A DNA stretch of 64,000 nt from Microvirga sp. Mcv34 (lineage in GTDB: Bacteria > Pseudomonadota > Alphaproteobacteria > Rhizobiales > Beijerinckiaceae): NCBI RefSeq assembly GCF_024519725.1, contig NZ_JALJRK010000010.1, positions 53,002 through 117,001 on the forward strand. Reading direction: 5' to 3'. The notes beneath the pieces were generated by a model. It saw nothing but the letters and a program-made list of their open reading frames with translations. It did not search any database and was not told where the DNA came from. Positions 56,309 through 64,000 of this stretch are shown in pieces; the first letter of the stretch is position 1; every line of letters begins with the position of its first letter. The position numbers and the translations under genes were made by a program.

Positions 56309-59260
56309 CTACTTCAGCACTGTCCGGTAGATCTCCGTCACCTGCCGATACGTATCGGTGAGATGCGACAGCAGCACGGTCTCGTTCGGCAGGCCCGCCA
56401 CTGTCGATAGTCTCTTCAGGATCGGCTTGGGCGCCGTTTCGGCATCGAAGCGACCTTCGATGGTCAGACGCTGCCACTGGAAAACGTCGTTGAAGAGCTT
56501 ATGCGCGTCGATCAGCGACCGCGCAGCCTCGGCCCCCAGCAAGCCTTCGGCCTGCGCCTTGGCGAAGGCTCCCTCGGCGGCCTGTCCGATGAGGGACGGG
56601 TGCGCGCCGCCATGGGCCAGCACCAGAGCCTGTGCGATGAAGTCGAGATCGGTGAGGCCGCCGCGGGCGAGCTTCAGGTCCCAAGGATCGCTGTCGCCCT
56701 TCTCCTGCGCGATCAGCTCGCGCATGGTGCGCACGTCCTTGAACACTGTCTTCGCGTCGCGCTTGGCGGTGAGAATGCCCTTCACGGCCTCGGAGACCTC
56801 GGCGCCGAAGGCCTCGTCGCCGGCCAGAACGCGAGCGCGCGTGAGCGCCATGTGCTCCCAGAGATCGGCTTCAGTCTTCTGATAATTCAAGAAGCCCTTG
56901 AACTGCGAAGCGACTGGTCCCTTCCCGCCCTGCGGGCGCAGGCGCAGATCCACCTCGTAGAGCAGGCCGCGCCGTGTCGGCACGGTGAGAGCGGAGACGA
57001 GACGCTGTGTGAGACGGGTGTGGTAGACGACCGCATCGAGGCTGCGCGGGCCGGTGCTCTCGCGAGCATTCTCGTCGAAATCGTAGATCACCACGAGGTC
57101 GAGGTCGGAGCCCGCGGTGAGTTCGCGGCTGCCGAGCCGCCCGAGGCCGAGGACCGCAACCCTGGCGCCCGGCACCGTGCCATGCTCGCTCTCGAAAGCC
57201 CGGCGGACCTCTTCGAAGGAGGCACGGATGACCGCGCGGGCGATCGCCGCGTAAGCCTCGCCCGCTTGAGCGGGAGACAGGACCCCGGAAAGAAGCCTTG
57301 CGCCGGTCACGAACCGCATCTGTCGCGCCGCATCGCGGATGCGATCCAGGAAATCTTCGAAATCGCGCGCCGGACCGATGAGCTGCCTGACCTGACCTTC
57401 GATGGCTTCATCGTCCGTGGTGGGAGTTCCGAAGGCGGGATCGATCAGCGCGTCGAGCACGTGCGGCGATTGCGCGACCGTGTCGGCGAGGCGCGGTGCT
57501 GTGCCGAGGAGATCCGCGAAGAGAAGCCGCAGGCGGTCGTGCGATTGCAGGATCGTGAGAAGTTCGACGGCGGCCGGCATGCGGCCGAAGGCGCGGTCGA
57601 GGGCCGCGAGGGCTCCGTCCGGATCGGCGGTGCCGCCGAGCGCGGAGAGCAAGGCGGGTGTGAGTTCGGTCAACACTTCGCGGGCGCGCGCGCTCTGGAT
57701 CGCGGGCCGGCGGCCGAAATGCCAGCCGCGCACCGTTTCGGCCGCACGCTCGGGCTCACGGAAACCCATGCGCTGAAGCGTGGAAAGAGTCTCGGGATCG
57801 TCGCCCGTTCCCGTGAAGACGAGACTGCCCACGTCGGAGGCGAGTTCCGGCCCCTCCTCGAAGAGCAGCGCGTAATGGCCCTGCACGATCCTGGCCTGAT
57901 CCGTCAGCGCCTTGGCGAAAGCCTTCAGAGTGGGATAGCCGCAGAACTTGGCGAAATTCTTGAGCTGCTCCTCGTCTGACGGCAGGCGCTGGGTCTGCTC
58001 GTCCGCCACCATCTGCAGCCGGTGCTCGATGGTGCGAAGGAAGCGATAGGCGTCGGAAAGCTCGTCGCGCGCCGTCGCTGTGATCCAGCCCTCGTCGTGC
58101 AGGGCCTTGAGCATGTCGAGGGTGCGGCGGCCCCGCAAGTTCGGGCGGCGTCCTCCGAAGACCAGCTGCTGCGTCTGCACGAAGAACTCGATCTCGCGGA
58201 TGCCGCCGCGTCCGAGCTTGATGTCATGGCCGGCGACTGCGATCTCGTCATGGCCTCGCACCGCATGGATCTGCCGCTTCATGGCATGCACGTCGGCGAT
58301 GGAGGCGAAGTCGAAATACTTGCGCCAGATGAAGGGGCGAAGCTCCTTCAGAAACGCTTCGCCGAGGGCGAGATCGCCTGCCACCGGCCGCGCCTTGATG
58401 AAGGCTGCGCGCTCCCAGTTCTGCCCGACCGTCTCGTAATAGACATAGGCCGACGACAGCGACACGGCCGTCGGTGTCGAGCCCGGATCGGGACGCAGGC
58501 GGTAGTCGACGCGATGCACGTATCCATCGGCCGTGCGCTCCTGCAGGAGCTTGGCGAGCTGCTGGGCGATCCGCGTATAGATGGTCGCCGCCTCGGAATT
58601 GTCCTTCAGGGCGGCCGTTTCGGGATCGAAGAAGATGACGAGGTCGATGTCGCTGGAATAGTTGAGCTCACCCGCCCCATGCTTGCCGAGCGCCAGCACG
58701 GTGAAGCCGGAACCCTCGCCCGGGGCGTCGGGGTTCCTGAGGTTGATGCGGCCGAGATCGGCCGTCTCGGTCAGCACCAGGTTCACGCCGCCGGCCACGG
58801 AGGCATCGGCGAAATCCGAGAGAGCCTGCGTGACTTCTTCGGTGCCCCAGACGCCCCCGATATCGGCGAGCGCCACGAGAAGCGCATGGGCATTGCGGTT
58901 CTGCCGAAAGGCACGCACCGCATCCACCCGCGTCATCGCGCCGGAGCGCACCTCCTGGAAGAGATGGGACTGGCTGTCGACGATGGCGCGATGCGAATCT
59001 TCCGGCGGCGCGAAGGCGAGCCTCGCCATCCTGGCCGGATCGTTGAGAACAAGCTGCCAGAGGAAGGGAGAATGATCGGACAGTCCCAGGAGAAGATCGC
59101 GAAACGTTCCGCCGTCGAGGTGTTTCAGCAGCTCCCCGGCCTCGGGCTCATCGCGGATGCGCTTGACGAAATCCGACAACTGCGCCTTTGCGCGCTTGGT
59201 GTCCGCAACCAAAGGAGCCTTGGTCAGGCGATTGAGAAGTGAATTCGTCTGGTCCTGCAC
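56309..59260 (-). CDS. glnE: Bifunctional glutamine synthetase adenylyltransferase/deadenylase
   Basis: GlnE adenylylates and deadenylylates glutamine synthetase in response to PII. The 983-residue protein has two nucleotidyltransferase halves: YSSDIDLVIFFD (N-terminal, deadenylylation) and GSDLDLVVIYDFDEN (C-terminal, adenylylation), each with the DxD pair. The start is uncertain: the longest frame begins with TTG at 59320 and I prefer the GTG at 59260 (VQDQTNSLLNRL). The gene follows the sensor kinase by about 90 bases, in the arrangement known from rhizobia. Confidence 0.93.
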   Translation of the reverse strand: MQDQTNSLLNRLTKAPLVADTKRAKAQLSDFVKRIRDEPEAGELLKHLDGGTFRDLLLGLSDHSPFLWQLVLNDPARMARLAFAPPEDSHRAIVDSQSHLFQEVRSGAMTRVDAVRAFRQNRNAHALLVALADIGGVWGTEEVTQALSDFADASVAGGVNLVLTETADLGRINLRNPDAPGEGSGFTVLALGKHGAGELNYSSDIDLVIFFDPETAALKDNSEAATIYTRIAQQLAKLLQERTADGYVHRVDYRLRPDPGSTPTAVSLSSAYVYYETVGQNWERAAFIKARPVAGDLALGEAFLKELRPFIWRKYFDFASIADVHAMKRQIHAVRGHDEIAVAGHDIKLGRGGIREIEFFVQTQQLVFGGRRPNLRGRRTLDMLKALHDEGWITATARDELSDAYRFLRTIEHRLQMVADEQTQRLPSDEEQLKNFAKFCGYPTLKAFAKALTDQARIVQGHYALLFEEGPELASDVGSLVFTGTGDDPETLSTLQRMGFREPERAAETVRGWHFGRRPAIQSARAREVLTELTPALLSALGGTADPDGALAALDRAFGRMPAAVELLTILQSHDRLRLLFADLLGTAPRLADTVAQSPHVLDALIDPAFGTPTTDDEAIEGQVRQLIGPARDFEDFLDRIRDAARQMRFVTGARLLSGVLSPAQAGEAYAAIARAVIRASFEEVRRAFESEHGTVPGARVAVLGLGRLGSRELTAGSDLDLVVIYDFDENARESTGPRSLDAVVYHTRLTQRLVSALTVPTRRGLLYEVDLRLRPQGGKGPVASQFKGFLNYQKTEADLWEHMALTRARVLAGDEAFGAEVSEAVKGILTAKRDAKTVFKDVRTMRELIAQEKGDSDPWDLKLARGGLTDLDFIAQALVLAHGGAHPSLIGQAAEGAFAKAQAEGLLGAEAARSLIDAHKLFNDVFQWQRLTIEGRFDAETAPKPILKRLSTVAGLPNETVLLSHLTDTYRQVTEIYRTVLK

Positions 59261-59353
59261 GGCCGATCCACCGGGTTCTGCGATTGGCCTTGAGTGTTCA
59301 CGCCGGGACGCCGGAGGCAACAGAAAAGTGCCGGTATGACCCGGCTCGACGGG

Positions 59354-60784
59354 TCAGGCGGCGGATTGCAGAGGAGCCTGCGGCAGCTCGATGGCCTTCA
59401 GGGGCAAGGCCAGGACAACCCGCAAGCCGGGTTCGTTGTCCTCCAGCAGCAGGCTCCCGCCATGCAGCCGGGCCACGGCGGCGGCGAGGCTGAGACCGAG
59501 GCCGAAACCGGGACGCGAGCGCGCCGTCTCCAGGCGAACGAACCGCTCCAGGACGCGACCGCGCTCCGCCTCCGGGATGCCGGGGCCGCGATCGGCCACG
59601 ACAATCCGCACCTCGCCGCCATTCCGCTGGGCCGACACGCTGATCGCCTGGGGTGCACCGGTCGAGGCACCGTATTTCAGCGCATTGTCGAGAAGGTTTG
59701 CCATGGCCTGGCCCAGAAGCTCACGGCTGCCATGGATCGGCAGATCGTCCTCCACGGAAACATCGAGCGACACGCCGGCCTCCTCGGCCAGGGCATCGTA
59801 GAGTTCCGCTACGTCCCGCACCGCCTCGGCGGCATCGAAATCCGCCAGCGCGTCGCGGGCATTGCCGGCCTCCAGGCGGGCGATCATGAGCAGCGCATTG
59901 AAGATGCGGATCAGGTTGTCGCTTTCCTCGATGGTCGCTTCGAGAGCCGATTTCAGCTCGTCGGGCGTGCTGGCCGTGCGCAGGGCCTCGTCCGCCTTGT
60001 TGCGCAGGCGCGTGAGAGGTGTCTTGAGGTCGTGGGCGATGTTGTCCGAAACCTCCTGCATGCCGCGCATCAATTCGCCCATGCGATCCAGCATGTCGTT
60101 GAGGTTCTGGGCGAGCCGATCGAGCTCGTCGCCGGTTCCCGCGATCGTCAGCCGCCCTCCCAGGTCGCCCGCCATGATGTGGCGCGTGATCTCCGTCATG
60201 TCGTCGACGCGTTTCAGGACGCGCCTCGTGATGAACCAGCCGCCGACGCAGCCGAGCACGACGATGAAGAGCAGCGAGTACCCGAAGGCGCGGTAGATGA
60301 CTTCCTGAAGGCGCCTGCTCTCCTCGATGTCCCGACCCACGAGGAGCCTGAACCCACCGGGAAGAAGGTAGACGCGTACGATGGCCATGTCGGGCCGCGC
60401 TTCGGTTTCGTCCGTGCGGTTGTAGAGCGTCTCGAACTGCCCCGTGCGGCCGATGACGCCCGGTGGCAGGGCACCCACATTGCCCGCGACCCGCTCGCCG
60501 GCCTCTGTCGTGACGAGATACAGCATGGCGCCTGGAGCCCGCGAGCGCCGCTCGACGATGTTCACGAGACGGCGCAGGCCGCCGAACCGATACTGGTCGG
60601 AGAGGCTGTTGATCTCGCTCTCGATGGTGGACACGAACTGATTGGTAAGCAGTCGCTGGGCGTTCCAGGCCACATAGCCGAGGCCCACGAAGGCGAAGAT
60701 CGTGAAGATGAGCAGATAGGCCAGGGACAGCTTGAAGGCGGTCGTCCGGACGAGCTTGCCGAGGGCGGACATGGACGCGTTCAT
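59354..60784 (-). CDS. Two-component sensor histidine kinase
   Basis: The 476-residue kinase starts MNASMSALGKLVRT, has a first helix near residues 18-38, a periplasmic domain of about 130 residues, a second helix near 170-190, a HAMP region and a HisKA domain with NIAHDLKTPLTRLRNK around residue 255. The ATPase has NALKYGAS, ADRGPGIP and GFGLGLSLA. It lies 10 bases after the regulator gene, forming an operon. Its place beside degP suggests envelope-stress sensing. Confidence 0.93.
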   Translation of the reverse strand: MNASMSALGKLVRTTAFKLSLAYLLIFTIFAFVGLGYVAWNAQRLLTNQFVSTIESEINSLSDQYRFGGLRRLVNIVERRSRAPGAMLYLVTTEAGERVAGNVGALPPGVIGRTGQFETLYNRTDETEARPDMAIVRVYLLPGGFRLLVGRDIEESRRLQEVIYRAFGYSLLFIVVLGCVGGWFITRRVLKRVDDMTEITRHIMAGDLGGRLTIAGTGDELDRLAQNLNDMLDRMGELMRGMQEVSDNIAHDLKTPLTRLRNKADEALRTASTPDELKSALEATIEESDNLIRIFNALLMIARLEAGNARDALADFDAAEAVRDVAELYDALAEEAGVSLDVSVEDDLPIHGSRELLGQAMANLLDNALKYGASTGAPQAISVSAQRNGGEVRIVVADRGPGIPEAERGRVLERFVRLETARSRPGFGLGLSLAAAVARLHGGSLLLEDNEPGLRVVLALPLKAIELPQAPLQSAA

Positions 60785-60794
60785 CGCCGCACGC

Positions 60795-61493
60795 TCATTC
60801 CTCGTCGCCCTCCTGGCCGACGCGCACCATGTAGCCGGCACCCCGGATGGTGTGGATCAGCGGCTTGTCGAAGCCCTTGTCGATCTTGGCGCGCAGCCGC
60901 GACACGTGAACGTCGATCACGTTCGTCTGCGGGTCGAAATGGTAATCCCACACATGCTCCAGCAGCATGGTGCGGGTGACCACCTGATTGGCGTTCTTCA
61001 TCAGGTATTCGAGCAGCCGGAACTCGCGCGGCTGCAGCACGATCTCCTGTCCCGAGCGCGTCACGCGGTGCGACAGGCGGTCGAGTTCGAGATCGGCGAT
61101 GCGATAAACCGTCGGCTCGGTAGTGGGCGTGGAGGCCCGGCGGCGCGAGAGCACCTCGACGCGGGCCAGAAGCTCGGAAAAGGCGTAGGGCTTGGGAAGA
61201 TAATCGTCACCGCCCGCGCGCAGGCCCTTCACGCGATCATCGACCTGTCCGAGAGCGGACAGAATGAGGACCGGCGTCTCGACCCGCTGCTCGCGCAGGG
61301 ATCGGATCAGGGAGAGGCCGTCGAGCTTGGGCAGCATGCGGTCGACCACGAGCACGTCGTAATCCCCCTCCTCGGCCAAGGCATAACCGTCCAGTCCGTC
61401 GGCGGCATGATCCGCCACATGGCCCGCTTCGCGAAACGCCTTCACGAGGTAGGAGGCCGCCTCTTTGTCGTCCTCGATGATGAGAATCCGCAT
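60795..61493 (-). CDS. OmpR-family response regulator
   Basis: The 232-residue regulator starts MRILIIEDDKEAASYLVKAF and has the phospho-acceptor Asp in VLVVDRMLP near residue 50 and Lys in LPKPYAFSEL near 100. The C-terminal winged helix includes LTIDVHVSRLRAKID-like spacing (NVIDVHVSRLRAKID) and IRGAGYMV. It is cotranscribed with the kinase. The target may include the adjacent degP, as in Cpx systems, but no site is visible. Confidence 0.95.
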   Translation of the reverse strand: MRILIIEDDKEAASYLVKAFREAGHVADHAADGLDGYALAEEGDYDVLVVDRMLPKLDGLSLIRSLREQRVETPVLILSALGQVDDRVKGLRAGGDDYLPKPYAFSELLARVEVLSRRRASTPTTEPTVYRIADLELDRLSHRVTRSGQEIVLQPREFRLLEYLMKNANQVVTRTMLLEHVWDYHFDPQTNVIDVHVSRLRAKIDKGFDKPLIHTIRGAGYMVRVGQEGDEE

Positions 61494-61631
61494 GAGCCTC
61501 CTCGTCACGCAAAAAACGCCCGACGGCAGGCCGGCCTTGGAGGGGAAGGGGCCGACCTGCCGTGGGCAGAAGACACCAGGTGCGGGGGGCGATCAACTAC
61601 AAAGCCCGGTGCCTTTTACTCTTGATGTGGA

Positions 61632-62834
61632 TCAGGCCTTCGGCTGGCTCCCGACCTCAAGGGTCACGGTCCGCTCCTTGCCCTGACGCCAGAGCGTGAG
61701 CGACACGGACTTGCCGGGGGCCACGTTCGCGATCTTACGCGACAGGTCCTTGGCCTCCTTGATCGGCTCGCCGTCGACCGCGACGATCGTGTCACCGGTC
61801 TGGACGCCTGCCTTTGCGGCAGGGCTGTCCTTCAGGGCCTCGGCCACGAGGGCGCCCTTGGGCTCCTTGAGGCCGATGGCTTCGGCGATCTCCTTCGTCA
61901 CCGGCTGCATCTGCACACCGATGAAGCCACGGGTCACGGAGCCCTTGTCCTTGAGCGAAGCGACGACCTGCTCCACGGTGCTCGCCGGGATGGCGAAGGC
62001 GATGCCGACGCTGCCGCCGGACGGCGAGTAGATCGCCGTGTTCACGCCCACGACCTCGCCCGAGAGGTTGAAGGTCGGGCCGCCAGAGTTGCCCTTGTTC
62101 ACGGGCGCGTCGATCTGGATAAAGTCGTCGTAGGGGCCAGAGCCGATGTCGCGGTGCTGGGCCGAGACGATGCCGGCCGTCACGGTGCCGCCGAGGCCGA
62201 ACGGATTGCCGACGGCCAGGACCCAATCGCCGATGCGGGCCTTCTGCGGGGCGAGGCGCACATAGGGGAAGTCGTTGCCGTCGACCTTCAGCAGCGCGAG
62301 GTCCGTCTTGGGATCGGTGCCGATCACCTTGGCGCTCAGCTCCTTGCCGTCATCCATGGTCACGGTGACCTGGGAGCCGTTCTCGACCACGTGATTGTTC
62401 GTCACGACGTAACCGTCAGCCGAGATGAAGAAGCCGGAGCCGAGGGCCTGGCCGAACTGGCGCGGGCGCTGCTGGCGCTCGCCCCGGCCGGGCATCTGCT
62501 GATCGCGGAACTGGCGGAAGAAGCGCTCCATCGGGCTGCCGGGCGGAAAGTCGGGCATCGAAAACTGCTGACCGTCCTCGTCGTCGCCCTGAGCGGACAC
62601 GTTCTGCACCTTGACCTTCACGGCCACGACGGCCGGCTTCACCCGGTCGATCATATCGGCGAAGGACGGCATGCCCTGCATCGGCTGCGACATGGAGCGC
62701 AGCTCGGCGTGCGCGGGATTGGGAGCAACCAGACCGCTTTCGACGCCGCCGCCCACGATGATCGCGGCCACGGCCACTGCGCCGAGCCACTTTGCGGTGC
62801 GCTTGCGGGCGGGGGTGGAAACCTTGTCCAACAT
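61632..62834 (-). CDS. degP: Do/DegP-type serine endoprotease with a single PDZ domain
   Basis: The 400-residue protein has an N-terminal helix near residues 13-35 and a trypsin-like domain with His in TNNHVV, Asp in KTDLALL and Ser in VNKGNSGGP. Only one PDZ domain follows (GFIGVQMQPVT to the end), whereas classical DegP has two and about 480 residues. The lack of PDZ2 resembles DegS, but the Pro-rich linker region is DegP/DegQ-like. The start at 62834 has AGGAG 9 bases upstream, better than 62873. It degrades misfolded periplasmic proteins, inferred from the family. Confidence 0.9.
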   Translation of the reverse strand: MLDKVSTPARKRTAKWLGAVAVAAIIVGGGVESGLVAPNPAHAELRSMSQPMQGMPSFADMIDRVKPAVVAVKVKVQNVSAQGDDEDGQQFSMPDFPPGSPMERFFRQFRDQQMPGRGERQQRPRQFGQALGSGFFISADGYVVTNNHVVENGSQVTVTMDDGKELSAKVIGTDPKTDLALLKVDGNDFPYVRLAPQKARIGDWVLAVGNPFGLGGTVTAGIVSAQHRDIGSGPYDDFIQIDAPVNKGNSGGPTFNLSGEVVGVNTAIYSPSGGSVGIAFAIPASTVEQVVASLKDKGSVTRGFIGVQMQPVTKEIAEAIGLKEPKGALVAEALKDSPAAKAGVQTGDTIVAVDGEPIKEAKDLSRKIANVAPGKSVSLTLWRQGKERTVTLEVGSQPKA

Positions 62835-62960
62835 GTCTTGTCTCTCCTCGAAGAACGCTTGCTGGTTCGTCATGGGAGCAAGATGGGGGTTCGAGCCTTA
62901 CGGTACTCTCACCCGTAGATGAATTGTTGGTAAGGTTTCGGGAGGGGCCGCCAGGCGGCT

Positions 62961-63371
62961 TCAGCGTCTCTGGCGCGCATGAGGCTTGGCTTTCCTGGTT
63001 CTGGCCTTCGCGGCCTTGACCGCCTTCGTGCGGGATGGTTTTACCCGCCCTGCCTCATGTCGGGGCTTCTCGAGGCTCGACGCGGCAGCAAGATGTCCGC
63101 CGCTGGCCGTCGCATCATCGAGCACCCTTCGCGGGGGAGGAGGAGCGTAGCTGCTCGCCACCACGGTTCGGTCGATGCATTGCGTCACATAGTCCGCGCG
63201 GCGCTGGACGATGCGGCGGTAATCGTCGACCTTGATCTTGCCCTTGGGCACGATGCGGCTTCTCGCCTCGACGCGGCAAGCCTCGCGTCTGTCGGCGAGA
63301 TTCTCGCTCGATCGGACGGCGGAAGGCAGAGCAAGGAGGATCAGACACAATCCATAGGCCGCAAGCTTCAC
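62961..63371 (-). CDS. Secreted basic hypothetical protein
   Basis: The 136-residue product starts at a GTG (VKLAAYGLCLILLALPSAV), which places a signal peptide at the N-terminus, with AAGG about 7 bases upstream. The mid part has CRVEARSRIVPKGKIKVDDY and a single later Cys in VTQCID. The C-terminal 50 residues are Lys/Arg/Ala-rich like a histone-type tail. I recognise no family. It lies between ccmH and degP on the same strand. Confidence 0.65.
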   Translation of the reverse strand: MKLAAYGLCLILLALPSAVRSSENLADRREACRVEARSRIVPKGKIKVDDYRRIVQRRADYVTQCIDRTVVASSYAPPPPRRVLDDATASGGHLAAASSLEKPRHEAGRVKPSRTKAVKAAKARTRKAKPHARQRR

Positions 63372-63521
63372 GACCGGACCTTTCGCGGGAAATATCGGGA
63401 GATGTGAAAGCCCGATATCAGCCGCTGCCCAGCTTGGCACCGCGACACAATGGCATGATCAACAGAAAGGAACGGACGTGCTTAACGCGAGGAATGCGGC
63501 CCTGCTCGCCATGCTCCGTCG

Positions 63522-63980
63522 TCAAGCGCTCTGATCGCGTTTGAGCAGATCGTCCAGCGCCTTCTGCTCCTCGGCATCGAGCGCGGTGGCGACACGGGGG
63601 CGGCGGCGCATGGCCGCGTAGGCGCCGATGCCGCCGAGGACCAGGACGAGCGTGGGCGTCAGCCAGAGCAGCAGGGTATGGGCGCCGAAGGTGGGCTTCA
63701 GCAGCACGAACTCGCCGTAGCGCTGCACGAGGAAGTCGCGCACCTGGCCGTCCGTGTCCCCCGCGACCAGACGCTCGCGCACCAGGATCCGTAGGTCCTT
63801 GGCGAGCTGCGCATCGGAATCGTCGATGGACTGGTTCTGGCAGACGAGGCAACGCAGGCCCGACGAGATCTCGCGGGCGCGCTTTTCCAACCCCGGATCC
63901 TTGAGAACTTCGTCGGGCTGCACGGCGAAGACCGAGCCGCTGAACAGGAGGGCTGCCAATAAGGCGAGAACGAAGCGCAT
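63522..63980 (-). CDS. ccmH: Cytochrome c maturation protein CcmH
   Basis: CcmH keeps apocytochrome c reduced for haem attachment. The 152-residue protein has a signal peptide, the redox motif SGLRCLVCQNQSIDDSDAQL near residues 40-59 with CxxC, and a C-terminal membrane helix near 103-122. In rhizobia it is cycL, last gene of cycHJKL, usually followed by degP, and the same order is seen here. The upstream gene ends 3 bases before its ATG. Confidence 0.94.
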   Translation of the reverse strand: MRFVLALLAALLFSGSVFAVQPDEVLKDPGLEKRAREISSGLRCLVCQNQSIDDSDAQLAKDLRILVRERLVAGDTDGQVRDFLVQRYGEFVLLKPTFGAHTLLLWLTPTLVLVLGGIGAYAAMRRRPRVATALDAEEQKALDDLLKRDQSA

Positions 63981-63983
63981 CGC

Positions 63984-64000
63984 CTACTCCGCGGGCACGG
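63984..64000 (-). CDS. C-terminal end of the gene upstream of ccmH
   Basis: Only the codons for VPAE and a TAG stop are visible before the right edge. By conserved order this is likely ccmF (cycK), the cytochrome c haem lyase subunit. Sequence alone cannot confirm it. Confidence 0.4.

Overview
The window is a high-GC chromosomal segment of an alphaproteobacterium of the order Hyphomicrobiales (Rhizobiales). Gene content and family matches (BA14K-like, DUF2865 and ADYC proteins, the order ccmH-degP-response regulator-kinase-glnE, short palindromic intergenic repeats) suggest the Methylobacteriaceae/Microvirga neighbourhood. The genus is an inference; no rRNA is present. I see no transposase, integrase, phage gene or CRISPR array. 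Most of the window is ordinary housekeeping sequence.

Layout. 1-9.2 kb: N-terminus of a membrane-anchored LysM-type protein, LOG phosphoribohydrolase, small transporter, BA14K-like secreted protein, citramalate synthase with a coupled GNAT acetyltransferase, cysS, an argP/lysE divergent pair, creA and a VOC protein. 9.2-16.2 kb: DUF2865 protein, ABC-2 exporter, an SOS-box promoter facing a stretch without a convincing gene, gltX and nadE. 16.3-25.7 kb: a 27-residue membrane microprotein behind a general-stress promoter, class II DAHP synthase with two possible tiny upstream ORFs, gor, tctCBA, DUF2059 protein, rpiA and gph. 25.8-33.7 kb: tRNA-Val(CAC), L,D-transpeptidase, DUF971 protein, moaA, an amino-acid binding protein, a beta-hydroxyacid dehydrogenase, a caspase-fold protein lacking its catalytic dyad and an enoyl-CoA hydratase. 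33.8-35 kb: three small stress-type genes led by a CsbD-like gene with an EcfG promoter. 35-39.1 kb: UDG-family protein, thermonuclease, cobT/cobS, DUF1289 and a membrane aspartic protease. 39.1-42 kb: two copies of a two-gene cassette (secreted NGL-repeat peptide plus ADYC-domain protein). 42-50.9 kb: dusA, an EcfG-type secreted APGQ-repeat protein, ybaK, and a purine-salvage/catabolism group (ureE, guanine deaminase, xdhC-xdhB-xdhA), then gloA. 51-64 kb: pepN, PleC-like kinase, glnE, a two-component pair, degP, a small secreted protein and ccmH.

How genes work together. Guanine deaminase and XDH convert guanine through xanthine to urate; UreE would supply nickel to a urease located elsewhere. 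cobT and cobS are adjacent steps of cobalamin nucleotide-loop assembly. The TctCBA operon carries a strong hairpin/U-tract terminator after the binding-protein gene, which should set an excess of TctC. Three separate small genes (16405, 34903 on the minus strand, 43472) each sit behind an exact GGAAC-N16-CGTT element, the established EcfG general-stress promoter consensus, so much of the small-protein content here looks like general-stress regulon.

The most unusual object is the duplicated cassette at 39131-41969. In each copy a short exported peptide made of NGLxx pentads precedes an exported ADYC-domain protein, with a 10-bp perfect hairpin between the two genes. Its function is unknown to me.
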